A stretch of 64,000 bases of DNA from Brevundimonas sp. G8 (GTDB taxonomy: Bacteria > Pseudomonadota > Alphaproteobacteria > Caulobacterales > Caulobacteraceae). The position numbers and the translations under genes were made by a program. Positions 1-7,184 of the stretch are shown in pieces. The stretch is taken from assembly GCF_902506205.1 (NCBI RefSeq), contig NZ_LR732816.1, forward strand, positions 843,975-907,974, written 5' to 3'. How positions within the stretch are numbered: the first letter of the stretch is position 1; each line of letters starts with the position of its first letter. Under the pieces are notes generated by a model. The model did no database searches and was not told the DNA's origin. It was given only the letters and a program-made list of their open reading frames with translations.

Positions 1-2
1 CC

Positions 3-578
3 CCCGTCCCCGACCTGGCCCCGTTCACCGCCCTGGCCTTCACCAGCATCAACGGCGTCACGGCCTTCGCCGCCCTGACCCGCGAGCGCAACCGCCCGGT
101 CTTCGCCGTGGGCGATGCGACCGCCCAAGCCGCCCGCGACGCCGGCTTCGCCCACGTCCGCTCCGCCTCCGGCGACCTCCACGCCCTCGCCCGCCTGATC
201 GCCTCTGAGCTGAACGACGCCTCCGTGCTGGTTCCGCAAGCCGAAACCCCCGCCGGCGACTTCGACGCCGCCCTGATCGCAGCCCGCGCCCGCAACATCT
301 CGATCCAGCCCCAGATCGTCTATCGCGCCCAGCGCACGTCCGTCGCCATGCCCACGACATTCGACGCGATCCTGATCCACTCCCCCCGCGCGGCGAAGAT
401 CCTGGCCGAACAGGACATCGCCCGGCTGTCGCACGCCGTCACGGCCTGCATCTCCCCCGCCGCCGCCGCCCCGCTGATCGCCCTGGGTCTGACGCCGGCT
501 GTGGCCCAAACGCCCGACGAAGCCTCATTGCTCACGATCTTGAAAGCGGCGCTTGGCAAGCGTGATCGGGCCGTATAA
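3..578 (+). CDS. hemD: Uroporphyrinogen-III synthase, C-terminal part (5' end outside window)
   Basis: The reading frame is open from the window edge to a TAA stop, so only the C-terminal ~191 residues are seen. HemD closes and inverts ring D of hydroxymethylbilane to make uroporphyrinogen III in cytoplasmic tetrapyrrole synthesis. The family is poorly conserved in sequence. The visible blocks fit it: an early FTSINGV segment, a VGDATAQAARDAGF block, and a late DAILIHSPRAAKIL block followed by a small-residue ISPAAAAPLIALGL helix, as in the two alternating HemD domains. A tRNA gene follows 41 bp downstream on the same strand. The family call is by motif only; start and upstream neighbours cannot be judged. 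Confidence 0.85.
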   Translation, partial: PVPDLAPFTALAFTSINGVTAFAALTRERNRPVFAVGDATAQAARDAGFAHVRSASGDLHALARLIASELNDASVLVPQAETPAGDFDAALIAARARNISIQPQIVYRAQRTSVAMPTTFDAILIHSPRAAKILAEQDIARLSHAVTACISPAAAAPLIALGLTPAVAQTPDEASLLTILKAALGKRDRAV

Positions 579-619
579 AGACCCCGTCTCGCGCGGACCA
601 CTTCATCCGTCGCAACCGG

Positions 620-695
620 GCCGCTTTAGCTCAGCCGGTAGAGCACATCATTCGTAATGATGGGGTCAGGTGTTCGAGTCACCTAAGCGGCACCA
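620..695 (+). tRNA. tRNA-Thr (anticodon CGT)
   Basis: A complete 76-nt cloverleaf. The acceptor arm pairs GCCGCTT (620-626) with AAGCGGC (685-691), followed by discriminator A and an encoded CCA (693-695). The anticodon arm pairs CATCA with TGATG around the loop TTCGTAA, giving anticodon CGT (reads ACG, threonine). The T arm carries the usual TTCGAGT loop. Confidence 0.95.
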
Positions 696-867
696 CTTCT
701 CCGAGCGCGGTTCGCGCCGGAAGCGACGGCGAGAGCGCCGTCATGTATCCTAATGGTTGAATTCCTACTCATCAGCACACGTAGCACTCCTTAGCGAAGC
801 AGCTTTGGCTTGACGGCGTTGATGTTTTGGGGCCTTGGCACGCCATTAGTCCTGTCCGTAGGCCCAA

Positions 868-1221
868 ATGAACGACGCAGTAGATCCCGTAGACATCGCC
901 ATCGGCGGACGCATCCGCGCACGTCGCGAAGAGCTTCGCATCACCCAGGCGCAGTTGGCCGCCGGCGCCGGCGTCACCTTCCAACAGATTCAGAAGTACG
1001 AGCGGGGCGTCAATCGTGTTTCCGCCGCCCGTCTTCTGCAGATCGCCTCGGTCCTGAAATCGACCGGCGCCGCCCTGCTGGGCGAGCTGGAAACGGCCGA
1101 AGGCGACGAGCTTGCGCTGGCCGCCCCTGGCGTCGCCGAACTGCTGGCCGCCTTCCGCGGGATCAAGGACGCCGCGCAACGCGACGCCCTTCTGACCGTG
1201 GCCAAGGGCCTGCGCGGCTGA
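868..1221 (+). CDS. XRE-family helix-turn-helix transcriptional regulator
   Basis: A 117-residue protein with one Cro/C1-type HTH at about residues 12-66: an RIRARREELRITQAQLA first helix pair, then GVTFQQIQKYERGVNRVSA recognition region, then a helix ending near residue 65. The remaining ~50 residues are a short helical tail (ALAAPGVAELLAAFRGIKD) with no recognisable sensor domain. Small regulators of this exact layout are common in Caulobacterales and related alphaproteobacteria. It stands alone between a tRNA gene and an oppositely oriented cassette, so its targets cannot be inferred from context. ATG start taken because the HTH begins only a few residues later. Confidence 0.8.
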   Translation: MNDAVDPVDIAIGGRIRARREELRITQAQLAAGAGVTFQQIQKYERGVNRVSAARLLQIASVLKSTGAALLGELETAEGDELALAAPGVAELLAAFRGIKDAAQRDALLTVAKGLRG

Positions 1222-1253
1222 GCCGTCGGACCTGACGCTCAGGTCCGACCACA

Positions 1254-1613
1254 TCAGACCTGGGCTTGGCGCAGCAGTCGTTCGACTGACTGTCCTCCGG
1301 TTGCTCCGGTCGGGGCGTCCGCCAGCCACTGCTGCACCGCCGCAATGGCGCGAAGGTCCAGCCCGTCCGAACGGCCTGCGTCCGCTATATTCTGACGCAC
1401 CACCTCAAGCAGGCAGGCGGCTTCGACAGCGTTTGACGGCGCATGGTTGAGCAGGCTGGTTTCGGCCTCCACCATCGGCCCGAGGTCCAGCTCGGCCAGT
1501 ATGTTTTCGGAACTGCCCTCCAGACCGGCCGCGCCGATCTTGTCGGCCAGCGAAGCGGTGTCGAACCAGGAGCGGAACAGCGGCAAGAAGGCTTTGATCG
1601 GTTGAGTGTTCAT
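1254..1613 (-). CDS. Hypothetical protein, last gene of the LuxR-TM cassette
   Basis: About 119 residues, starting MNTQPIKAFLPLFRSWFD and rich in acidic and Ala/Leu residues; predicted helical and soluble, with no signal peptide, membrane segment or known motif. The start was chosen because its ATG overlaps the TGA of the upstream membrane-protein gene by four bases (ATGA), typical of translational coupling; a longer open frame upstream is only the shadow of that gene. I do not recognise the family. Its role is presumably tied to the cassette of 2911-1254. Confidence 0.65.
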   Translation of the reverse strand: MNTQPIKAFLPLFRSWFDTASLADKIGAAGLEGSSENILAELDLGPMVEAETSLLNHAPSNAVEAACLLEVVRQNIADAGRSDGLDLRAIAAVQQWLADAPTGATGGQSVERLLRQAQV

Positions 1614-2083
1614 GTTTGATATCCTTTTGAGGTCGAACGACGCGCGACTTCGCGCGCAGCGATGAATTTGGGTTGGGCGTAGGGCGCAGAGCGAGCTTCC
1701 CAGACGCCGAAGATGGCCAGCACCATGATTTCGACCCAGACCGTCATCCTGGCGGTCACGATGGACCAGGTGAGCGCGTCCGGACCGATCATGGACGAGA
1801 TGTGGGTGATGAAGGCCAGGAGCTGAGCGCCGGCGGCGAAGAGCAGCCACCAACGATCGTAGCGAAGACTGAGGCGCACGAGCAGGATCAGCAGACCCAG
1901 CGAGATGACCGCCACCGCCCACCGAAACTGACCGATGATCAGATGGTCCACCCAGCCCGACAGCAGTTGAGCGAGAAACAGCCCGACGGCGGCTTCGCGC
2001 TCTGGCCGTCTACCCTTCCAGATCAGCAGGCACAGGGCGACAATCGTCAGCCCGGTACCAAATATCCAGAGCGGCGAAGGCAT
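1610..2083 (-). CDS. Small multi-pass membrane protein of the LuxR-TM cassette
   Basis: A 157-residue protein with about four hydrophobic segments (IFGTGLTIVALCLLIW near the N-terminus, WAVAVISLGLLILLV, WWLLFAAGAQLLAFI and VWVEIMVLAIFGVW) joined by short basic loops, consistent with an inner-membrane protein. It is the third gene of a leftward cassette. It lies 11 bp after the preceding gene and overlaps the next by four bases (ATGA). No family recognised. An origin as a sensor or transporter subunit for the membrane-tethered LuxR regulator is possible but only inferred from neighbourhood. Confidence 0.7.
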   Translation of the reverse strand: MPSPLWIFGTGLTIVALCLLIWKGRRPEREAAVGLFLAQLLSGWVDHLIIGQFRWAVAVISLGLLILLVRLSLRYDRWWLLFAAGAQLLAFITHISSMIGPDALTWSIVTARMTVWVEIMVLAIFGVWEARSAPYAQPKFIAAREVARRSTSKGYQT

Positions 2084-2094
2084 TCGGCCGTCGA

Positions 2095-2436
2095 TCAGGC
2101 GGCCAACTTGACGACGTCAAGCTGGGCGGATGGTCTGGTATCGGTCTTGGATTCACCCATTCCCTCCATCCGCCAGCCGATCCCGTGATTGTCGGCCACT
2201 GTCGCCAGTTCGGCGTGACCGGCGACGACGCTGGCGCGAACAGTGGTCAACTGCCCCAGGCCGGCGACGATGTTTTCCAGCGCGGATTGACCGACCTCTG
2301 CCGCCAGACGCGTTTCGACACGCCCTTCGAGAGAGGTTTGGATCAGCCGGCAGACTTCGATCATGGCCTGATCGATCGCATGTTCCGCCGTCCGCACCTG
2401 TCGTGCGACCCGGATCCCCACCTGCATGTTTCTCAT
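2095..2436 (-). CDS. Hypothetical protein, second gene of the LuxR-TM cassette
   Basis: About 113 residues. Two adjacent ATG codons (2439 and 2436) lie behind a GAGG; the second has the better 7-nt spacing and is used here. The middle is a long helix-rich region (RTAEHAIDQAMIEVCRLIQT, then QSALENIVAGLGQLTTVRAS), reminiscent of four-helix histidine-bearing or coiled-coil modules, but no catalytic motif is evident. There is no signal peptide. It lies 28 bp downstream of the LuxR-type gene and 11 bp upstream of the membrane-protein gene, so the four genes are probably one transcript. Function not recognised. Confidence 0.65.
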   Translation of the reverse strand: MRNMQVGIRVARQVRTAEHAIDQAMIEVCRLIQTSLEGRVETRLAAEVGQSALENIVAGLGQLTTVRASVVAGHAELATVADNHGIGWRMEGMGESKTDTRPSAQLDVVKLAA

Positions 2437-2464
2437 CATTGATCCTCGTGACTGGTGCCTCGCG

Positions 2465-2911
2465 TCAGCGGGCCCATTCGGGAGCGATCCGATCAAATAG
2501 TGTGGGAACCACCATACCTGCCGTCACGATCCCGATGGCGAGCAGCAAGGCGACGACGGCGCTGGCGACAATAACCCCCAGTCTCACGCCAAGCCCTCGA
2601 GGGGGAGGCGGCAGAACCCAGGACGTCGAAGCAAGCGAACCATCGTCGACCGACTGTCCAGCCGACGCCGGATCAACAGGCCCGCTTTCCATCGTTTCTG
2701 AAATGAGTATCGGCGCCTCTGAGTAGACGCTACTCAGCCGCCGCGCCGCCAGCTTGCGGTCGGATACGCCCAGTTTGGTGTAGGCGCGATGCAGATGATT
2801 GCCGACAGTGCGCGGCGAGATGCCGAGACGCGCGGCGATCTCCTTATCCTCCAGGCCTTGACCGGCGAGGTGGACGCATTCGCTTTCTCTCGTCGTCAGG
2901 CTGTCAGGCAT
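2465..2911 (-). CDS. LuxR-type HTH regulator with C-terminal membrane anchor
   Basis: About 148 residues. Residues ~5-60 form a LuxR/FixJ-type HTH (LTTRESECVHLAGQGLEDKE, then IAARLGISPRTVGNHLHRAY and TKLGV). There is no receiver or ligand domain before it. After a ~45-residue Pro/Ser-rich linker comes one strong hydrophobic segment (LGVIVASAVVALLLAIGIV), then a short tail ending APEWAR. The DNA-binding domain would therefore sit in the cytoplasm, tethered to the inner membrane. ATG at 2911 is preferred over an upstream GTG (2926) because a GGGGAT sits five bases before it. It is the first gene of a leftward cassette and is separated from the divergent metK by about 150 bp. Confidence 0.8.
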   Translation of the reverse strand: MPDSLTTRESECVHLAGQGLEDKEIAARLGISPRTVGNHLHRAYTKLGVSDRKLAARRLSSVYSEAPILISETMESGPVDPASAGQSVDDGSLASTSWVLPPPPRGLGVRLGVIVASAVVALLLAIGIVTAGMVVPTLFDRIAPEWAR

Positions 2912-3015
2912 CCGATCCCCCGGCACCCTGTTTACCCTAAATTTCAGCGGTGTCAGCCGATCCGCTTAGCCTGCAAAACACTTTCCGCGTCATCCCGCGA
3001 CGTCAGATCACTTGA

Positions 3016-3039
3016 ACATATAAGCATATCTTTATATGT
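3016..3039. promoter_or_regulatory. AT-rich perfect inverted repeat upstream of metK (candidate operator)
   Basis: ACATATAA (3016-3023), 8-nt spacer, TTATATGT (3032-3039): a perfect 8-bp dyad in a very GC-rich genome, 30 bp before the metK start codon. A -35-like TTGAAC (3012-3017) overlaps it, with a TATATG/TATGTC -10-like region inside the right arm, so a bound protein would block transcription. Proteobacterial methionine-cycle genes are often controlled by ArsR-family SahR-type repressors at AT-rich dyads; assignment to that regulator is inference. No SAM-II riboswitch fold was recognised here. Confidence 0.5.
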
Positions 3040-3069
3040 CTGGCGGCCTGACACAGACAGGAGCCTCTC

Positions 3070-4275
<1,206 letters not shown>

Positions 4276-4281
4276 AGCCGG

Positions 4282-5565
4282 TTACGCGGCCTGGTCCACG
4301 ACCAGGCCGCGCACGCCGGTCAGATTGGCATCGGTCAGATCGGCCTGACGGGTCTGGGCGCCGTGCATCGTCGCCCGGCCCAAGTCGGCGCCGACCAGGA
4401 CAGCGCGCTTAAGATCGGCGCCGGACAAGTCCGCACCCCGCAGCACAGCCCCCGTCAGATCGGCCGGCATCAAGCGATCGGCGGTGATCAGCAACGGCCC
4501 CAACTGCGCCTCGCGCATGTCCGCGCCGTTCAGTCTCGCGCCCTTAAGACGCGCTCCGCGCAGGTCGGCGCGACGCAGTTTGGCGGACCTCAGATCGGCG
4601 TTTTCGAGCTGGGCGCCCTGTAGCTGCACCCCCTCCATGTCCAGGCCATAGAAGACGGCGCCCTTGGCCGACAGCGCGGTCAGGTTCAGCCCCGTGATCG
4701 ACTTCAGCGGACGCAGATCGACACCGTCGAAGACCGAAGGCTGGCCCTCCGCCCCGCCGGTCTCGCACCAGCGCGCGTGTTCGCGCAGCATCTCTGCGGC
4801 GGGCATCCGGTCCACGGATTCGCACGCGGACTTGTTGTCCGTCAGGGCGCCTTGCATATCCGCGCCGTCCGCGCGCCACATGGTCATCTTGCAGCCCACC
4901 AGGATGGCGTCGCGCAGATCCGCGCCCGACAGGTCCGCGCCCGACAGATCGGCCCCGGCGAGATCCGTGCCGCGGAAGTTGGCCTGTTTCAGATTGGCCC
5001 GGACCAGCTTGCAGTCCTTCATCACCGCGCCGGAAAAGTCGGCCTTCATGGCGATGACGCCCGACATCTTGGAGCGTTGCAGATTGGCGCCGGACAGGTT
5101 GGCGCCGACGGCCTCGGTCTCTTCGCGGTGACGCGGTTCGATGACCCTGAAGCCCAGCCGGGCGTCGGCGGCGGCGATGGTGCCTTCGCGCAGATCAGCC
5201 TCGAACATGTCGGCGCCCGACAGATCTGCACCGCGCAGGCAGGCGCCGCGCAGGTCCGCGCGACGCAGGCTGGCCTCGGCCAGGATCGCGTCCTGCATGT
5301 CCGCGCCGAAGAAGTTGGCGTTGTCGAGTTTGGCCCCCGTCAGGTCGCAGCCCTCCAGGCAGGCGGCTGCGAAATCGGCGTCGGCGAGATTGCGGCCCTT
5401 CAGGCTGAGGCCCGACAGGTCCATCCAGGCGAACACCGCGCGGGCGCCGCCGGGACGGGCCTGGAACAGCCGGTCATGCCGGGCGCAGACCAGATCCAGC
5501 TCCGCCTGCGTCAGGCGCTTTCTCACGATGGGTTCAGCCGCAAGTGCCATTTCGACACATTGCAC
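4282..5565 (-). CDS. Pentapeptide-repeat protein with two repeat blocks
   Basis: 427 residues. After a ~45-residue N-terminal segment (RKRLTQAELDLVCARHDRL) come long runs of A(D/N)LxX pentapeptides, which fold as right-handed quadrilateral beta-helices. The first block spans roughly residues 50-235, with a short interruption near 128-150 (IAAADARLGFRVIEPRHREE). A ~70-residue non-repeat linker (KSACESVDRMPAAEMLREHA and on) follows, then a second block to about residue 417. No signal peptide or enzymatic domain is visible. Some family members mimic DNA and inhibit gyrase, but most have unknown function, and nothing here ties it to gyrase. An in-frame ATG at 5550 (MALAAEP) is an alternative start. 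Confidence 0.85.
   Translation of the reverse strand: MQCVEMALAAEPIVRKRLTQAELDLVCARHDRLFQARPGGARAVFAWMDLSGLSLKGRNLADADFAAACLEGCDLTGAKLDNANFFGADMQDAILAEASLRRADLRGACLRGADLSGADMFEADLREGTIAAADARLGFRVIEPRHREETEAVGANLSGANLQRSKMSGVIAMKADFSGAVMKDCKLVRANLKQANFRGTDLAGADLSGADLSGADLRDAILVGCKMTMWRADGADMQGALTDNKSACESVDRMPAAEMLREHARWCETGGAEGQPSVFDGVDLRPLKSITGLNLTALSAKGAVFYGLDMEGVQLQGAQLENADLRSAKLRRADLRGARLKGARLNGADMREAQLGPLLITADRLMPADLTGAVLRGADLSGADLKRAVLVGADLGRATMHGAQTRQADLTDANLTGVRGLVVDQAA
4285..4311. terminator. GC hairpin between convergent metK and pentapeptide gene
   Basis: CGCGGCCTGGTC pairs perfectly with GACCAGGCCGCG (12 bp) around a CAC loop. It begins 10 bp past the metK stop and lies inside the last codons of the opposite gene. 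No T-run follows on either strand, so it may act as a transcript 3'-end stabiliser or Rho-assisted stop rather than a classical intrinsic terminator. Confidence 0.4.
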
Positions 5566-5603
5566 CCGTCTGACTTAAGAAACCCTTGAACGACAAGCCG
5601 TTG

Positions 5604-6233
5604 TCAGGCGCTGAGGAGACCCTGCTCTTCCAAGGCCTCTGCAAGCTCGCCGGGGCCGGTCCAAAGGCGCGTATAGCCCGCCTCGCCCAGCCGCTTCAGT
5701 TCGGTGACCAGATCGGCCTTGGGCGAGGCGACGAAGCGGCCGTCGAAGCCCACGCCGTCCTCGCTGATTCTCACCATGGGCCGTCCGGTTTCCAGCCGAT
5801 GCAGGAAGCCTTCGCACAGGGCGGCCCCTTCCTCGCACATCAGGCCGGTCTCGACGGTCAGGCCCTGTGCGCGCAGCCGTTCTGTGCCGCGTCCAGCCGC
5901 AAAGGGCGACGGGTCCAGACAGGCGATGACGACCCGCGCCACCCCTGCCTCGGTCAGGAAGTGCGCGCACGACTTGCGGCCCGAAGAGCGCGCGCCACAC
6001 GGCTCCAGCGTGACATAGACGGTCGAACCGACGACCTCGGCGCCGGCGGCAGGCACGGCCTGTTCTTCGGCATGGGGGCGGCCGCCCGGCGCAGTGGCGG
6101 CCTGGGCGATCACTCGGCCGTCCTTGACGATGACGCAGCCGACCGCCGGATTGGGCCAGGTCTCGCCCATTCGGCCGGTCGCCAGGGCGATAGCCTGGGC
6201 CATGAAGGCCTGGTCGGCGTCGCTCCAGCTCAT
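5604..6233 (-). CDS. ribD: RibD-type cytidine-deaminase-fold protein with truncated reductase region
   Basis: 209 residues. The N-terminal ~140 residues match the RibD deaminase domain of riboflavin synthesis: PNPAVGCVIV substrate block, zinc ligand motif H54-A-E56 (GRPHAEEQ), and the EPCG...C motif (C79 and C89). The ordinary RibD has a further ~200-residue NADPH reductase domain. Here only a remnant beginning GRPMVRISEDGVGFDGRFVA and ending WTGPGELAEALEEQG remains. It could be a deaminase-only protein, with the reductase encoded elsewhere, or a related deaminase. The ATG at 6233 overlaps the TGA of gpmA by four bases (ATGA), so they are coupled; the longer open frame upstream is a gpmA shadow. 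Confidence 0.8.
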   Translation of the reverse strand: MSWSDADQAFMAQAIALATGRMGETWPNPAVGCVIVKDGRVIAQAATAPGGRPHAEEQAVPAAGAEVVGSTVYVTLEPCGARSSGRKSCAHFLTEAGVARVVIACLDPSPFAAGRGTERLRAQGLTVETGLMCEEGAALCEGFLHRLETGRPMVRISEDGVGFDGRFVASPKADLVTELKRLGEAGYTRLWTGPGELAEALEEQGLLSA

Positions 6234-6943
6234 GATGCGGTCGGCAGCGTCTCGGCGCGGGCGGCGTCGAGATAGCGGGCGGCGGTGGGCTTCAGCTCCG
6301 CGTCCAGATCGATCTCCAGCGGATTGCCCGTGGGGATTTCGACGCCGACGATCTGGTCGTCCGGCACGCCGAACAGCAGTTTGACGATGGCGCGCAGCGA
6401 GTTGCCGTGGGCGGCGATCAGCACGTCCTCGCCGGCCTTCAGGCGCGGCGCGATCTCGGCGTCCCAATAGGGCTTCACCCGATCCAGCGTGGTCTTCAGG
6501 CTTTCGGTGTCGGGGATCGCCTTGCCGGCATAGCGGGGGTCAGCCTCGAAATCGAACTCGCCGCCGGACGCCAGCGGCGGCGGCGGCACGTCATAGCTGC
6601 GGCGCCAGACCTTGACCTGGTCTTCGCCGTGCTTCTGCGCCGTCTCGGCCTTGTTGAGGCCTGTCAGGCCGCCGTAGTGGCGCTCGTTCAGGCGCCAGTC
6701 CTCGATCACCGGCACATCGGTCAGGCCCGCCGATTGCAAGGCCAGGGCGCCGGTGCGCTTGGCGCGCGTCAGGACCGAGGTGAACATCACCGCCGGCTTG
6801 AACCCGGCCGCGGCGATCAGCTCACCGCAATGACGCGCCTGGGCCTCGCCCTCCGCCGTCAGATCGACGTCGACCCAGCCGGTGAAGCGGTTTTCGAGGT
6901 TCCACTGGCTCTGGCCATGGCGGAGCAGGATCAGGCGCGGCAT
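6230..6943 (-). CDS. gpmA: 2,3-bisphosphoglycerate-dependent phosphoglycerate mutase
   Basis: 237 residues, the standard length for cofactor-dependent GpmA, which interconverts 3- and 2-phosphoglycerate in glycolysis. The catalytic phospho-histidine lies in LLRHGQSQWN (H9), followed by NRFTGWVDVDLTAEG. The second active-site histidine is in LIAAHGNSLRAI, and the acidic block LNERHYGGLTGLNKAETA is intact. It is the first gene of a two-gene unit with the ribD-like gene, which starts within its stop codon. Functional coupling between these two pathways is not obvious. Confidence 0.96.
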   Translation of the reverse strand: MPRLILLRHGQSQWNLENRFTGWVDVDLTAEGEAQARHCGELIAAAGFKPAVMFTSVLTRAKRTGALALQSAGLTDVPVIEDWRLNERHYGGLTGLNKAETAQKHGEDQVKVWRRSYDVPPPPLASGGEFDFEADPRYAGKAIPDTESLKTTLDRVKPYWDAEIAPRLKAGEDVLIAAHGNSLRAIVKLLFGVPDDQIVGVEIPTGNPLEIDLDAELKPTAARYLDAARAETLPTAS

Positions 6944-7067
6944 TCGGTCGGTCCTTCGGGAAACGGCCTTTCGGGGTAGGACGCCCTCCCAAGTCGGTCA
7001 AGGCTCGCCGGGACCAGGCCGCCAGCTCTGCTTGTCTCACCGGACACACAGAGGTAACAATCGACCG

Positions 7068-7145
7068 ATGTCTGACCGTCTGTTCTTCCCCCTGGCGCTT
7101 GCCGCCGCCGTCGTGATGATCGCGCTGGCGACCGTCTGGCCGTAG
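7068..7145 (+). CDS. Possible 25-residue single-pass membrane microprotein
   Basis: ATG to TAG encodes a 25-residue peptide with four polar residues (MSDR) followed by a continuous hydrophobic helix (LFFPLALAAAVVMIALATVW). A GAGG lies 13 bases upstream, a loose spacing. Short N-in single-helix proteins of this form exist in Caulobacterales, but I cannot confirm homology by eye. It lies between the divergent gpmA and the convergent TonB receptor. Composition suggests a real membrane peptide; lack of independent evidence keeps confidence low. Confidence 0.4.
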   Translation: MSDRLFFPLALAAAVVMIALATVWP

Positions 7146-7164
7146 GGCGGGCCGCAGCCCGCCC
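7145..7164. terminator. GC hairpin between convergent microprotein and TonB receptor genes
   Basis: GGGCGGGC pairs perfectly with GCCCGCCC around a CGCA loop, in the 39-bp gap between two convergent reading frames. There is no T-run on either strand, so intrinsic termination is uncertain. Confidence 0.35.
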
Positions 7165-7184
7165 CAATCCTTCGCCCTTGTCGC

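Noticed and set aside
2912-3069. SAM-sensing riboswitch upstream of metK
   Set aside because: The leader is short and shows only the AT-rich dyad; no SAM-II or other fold could be drawn.
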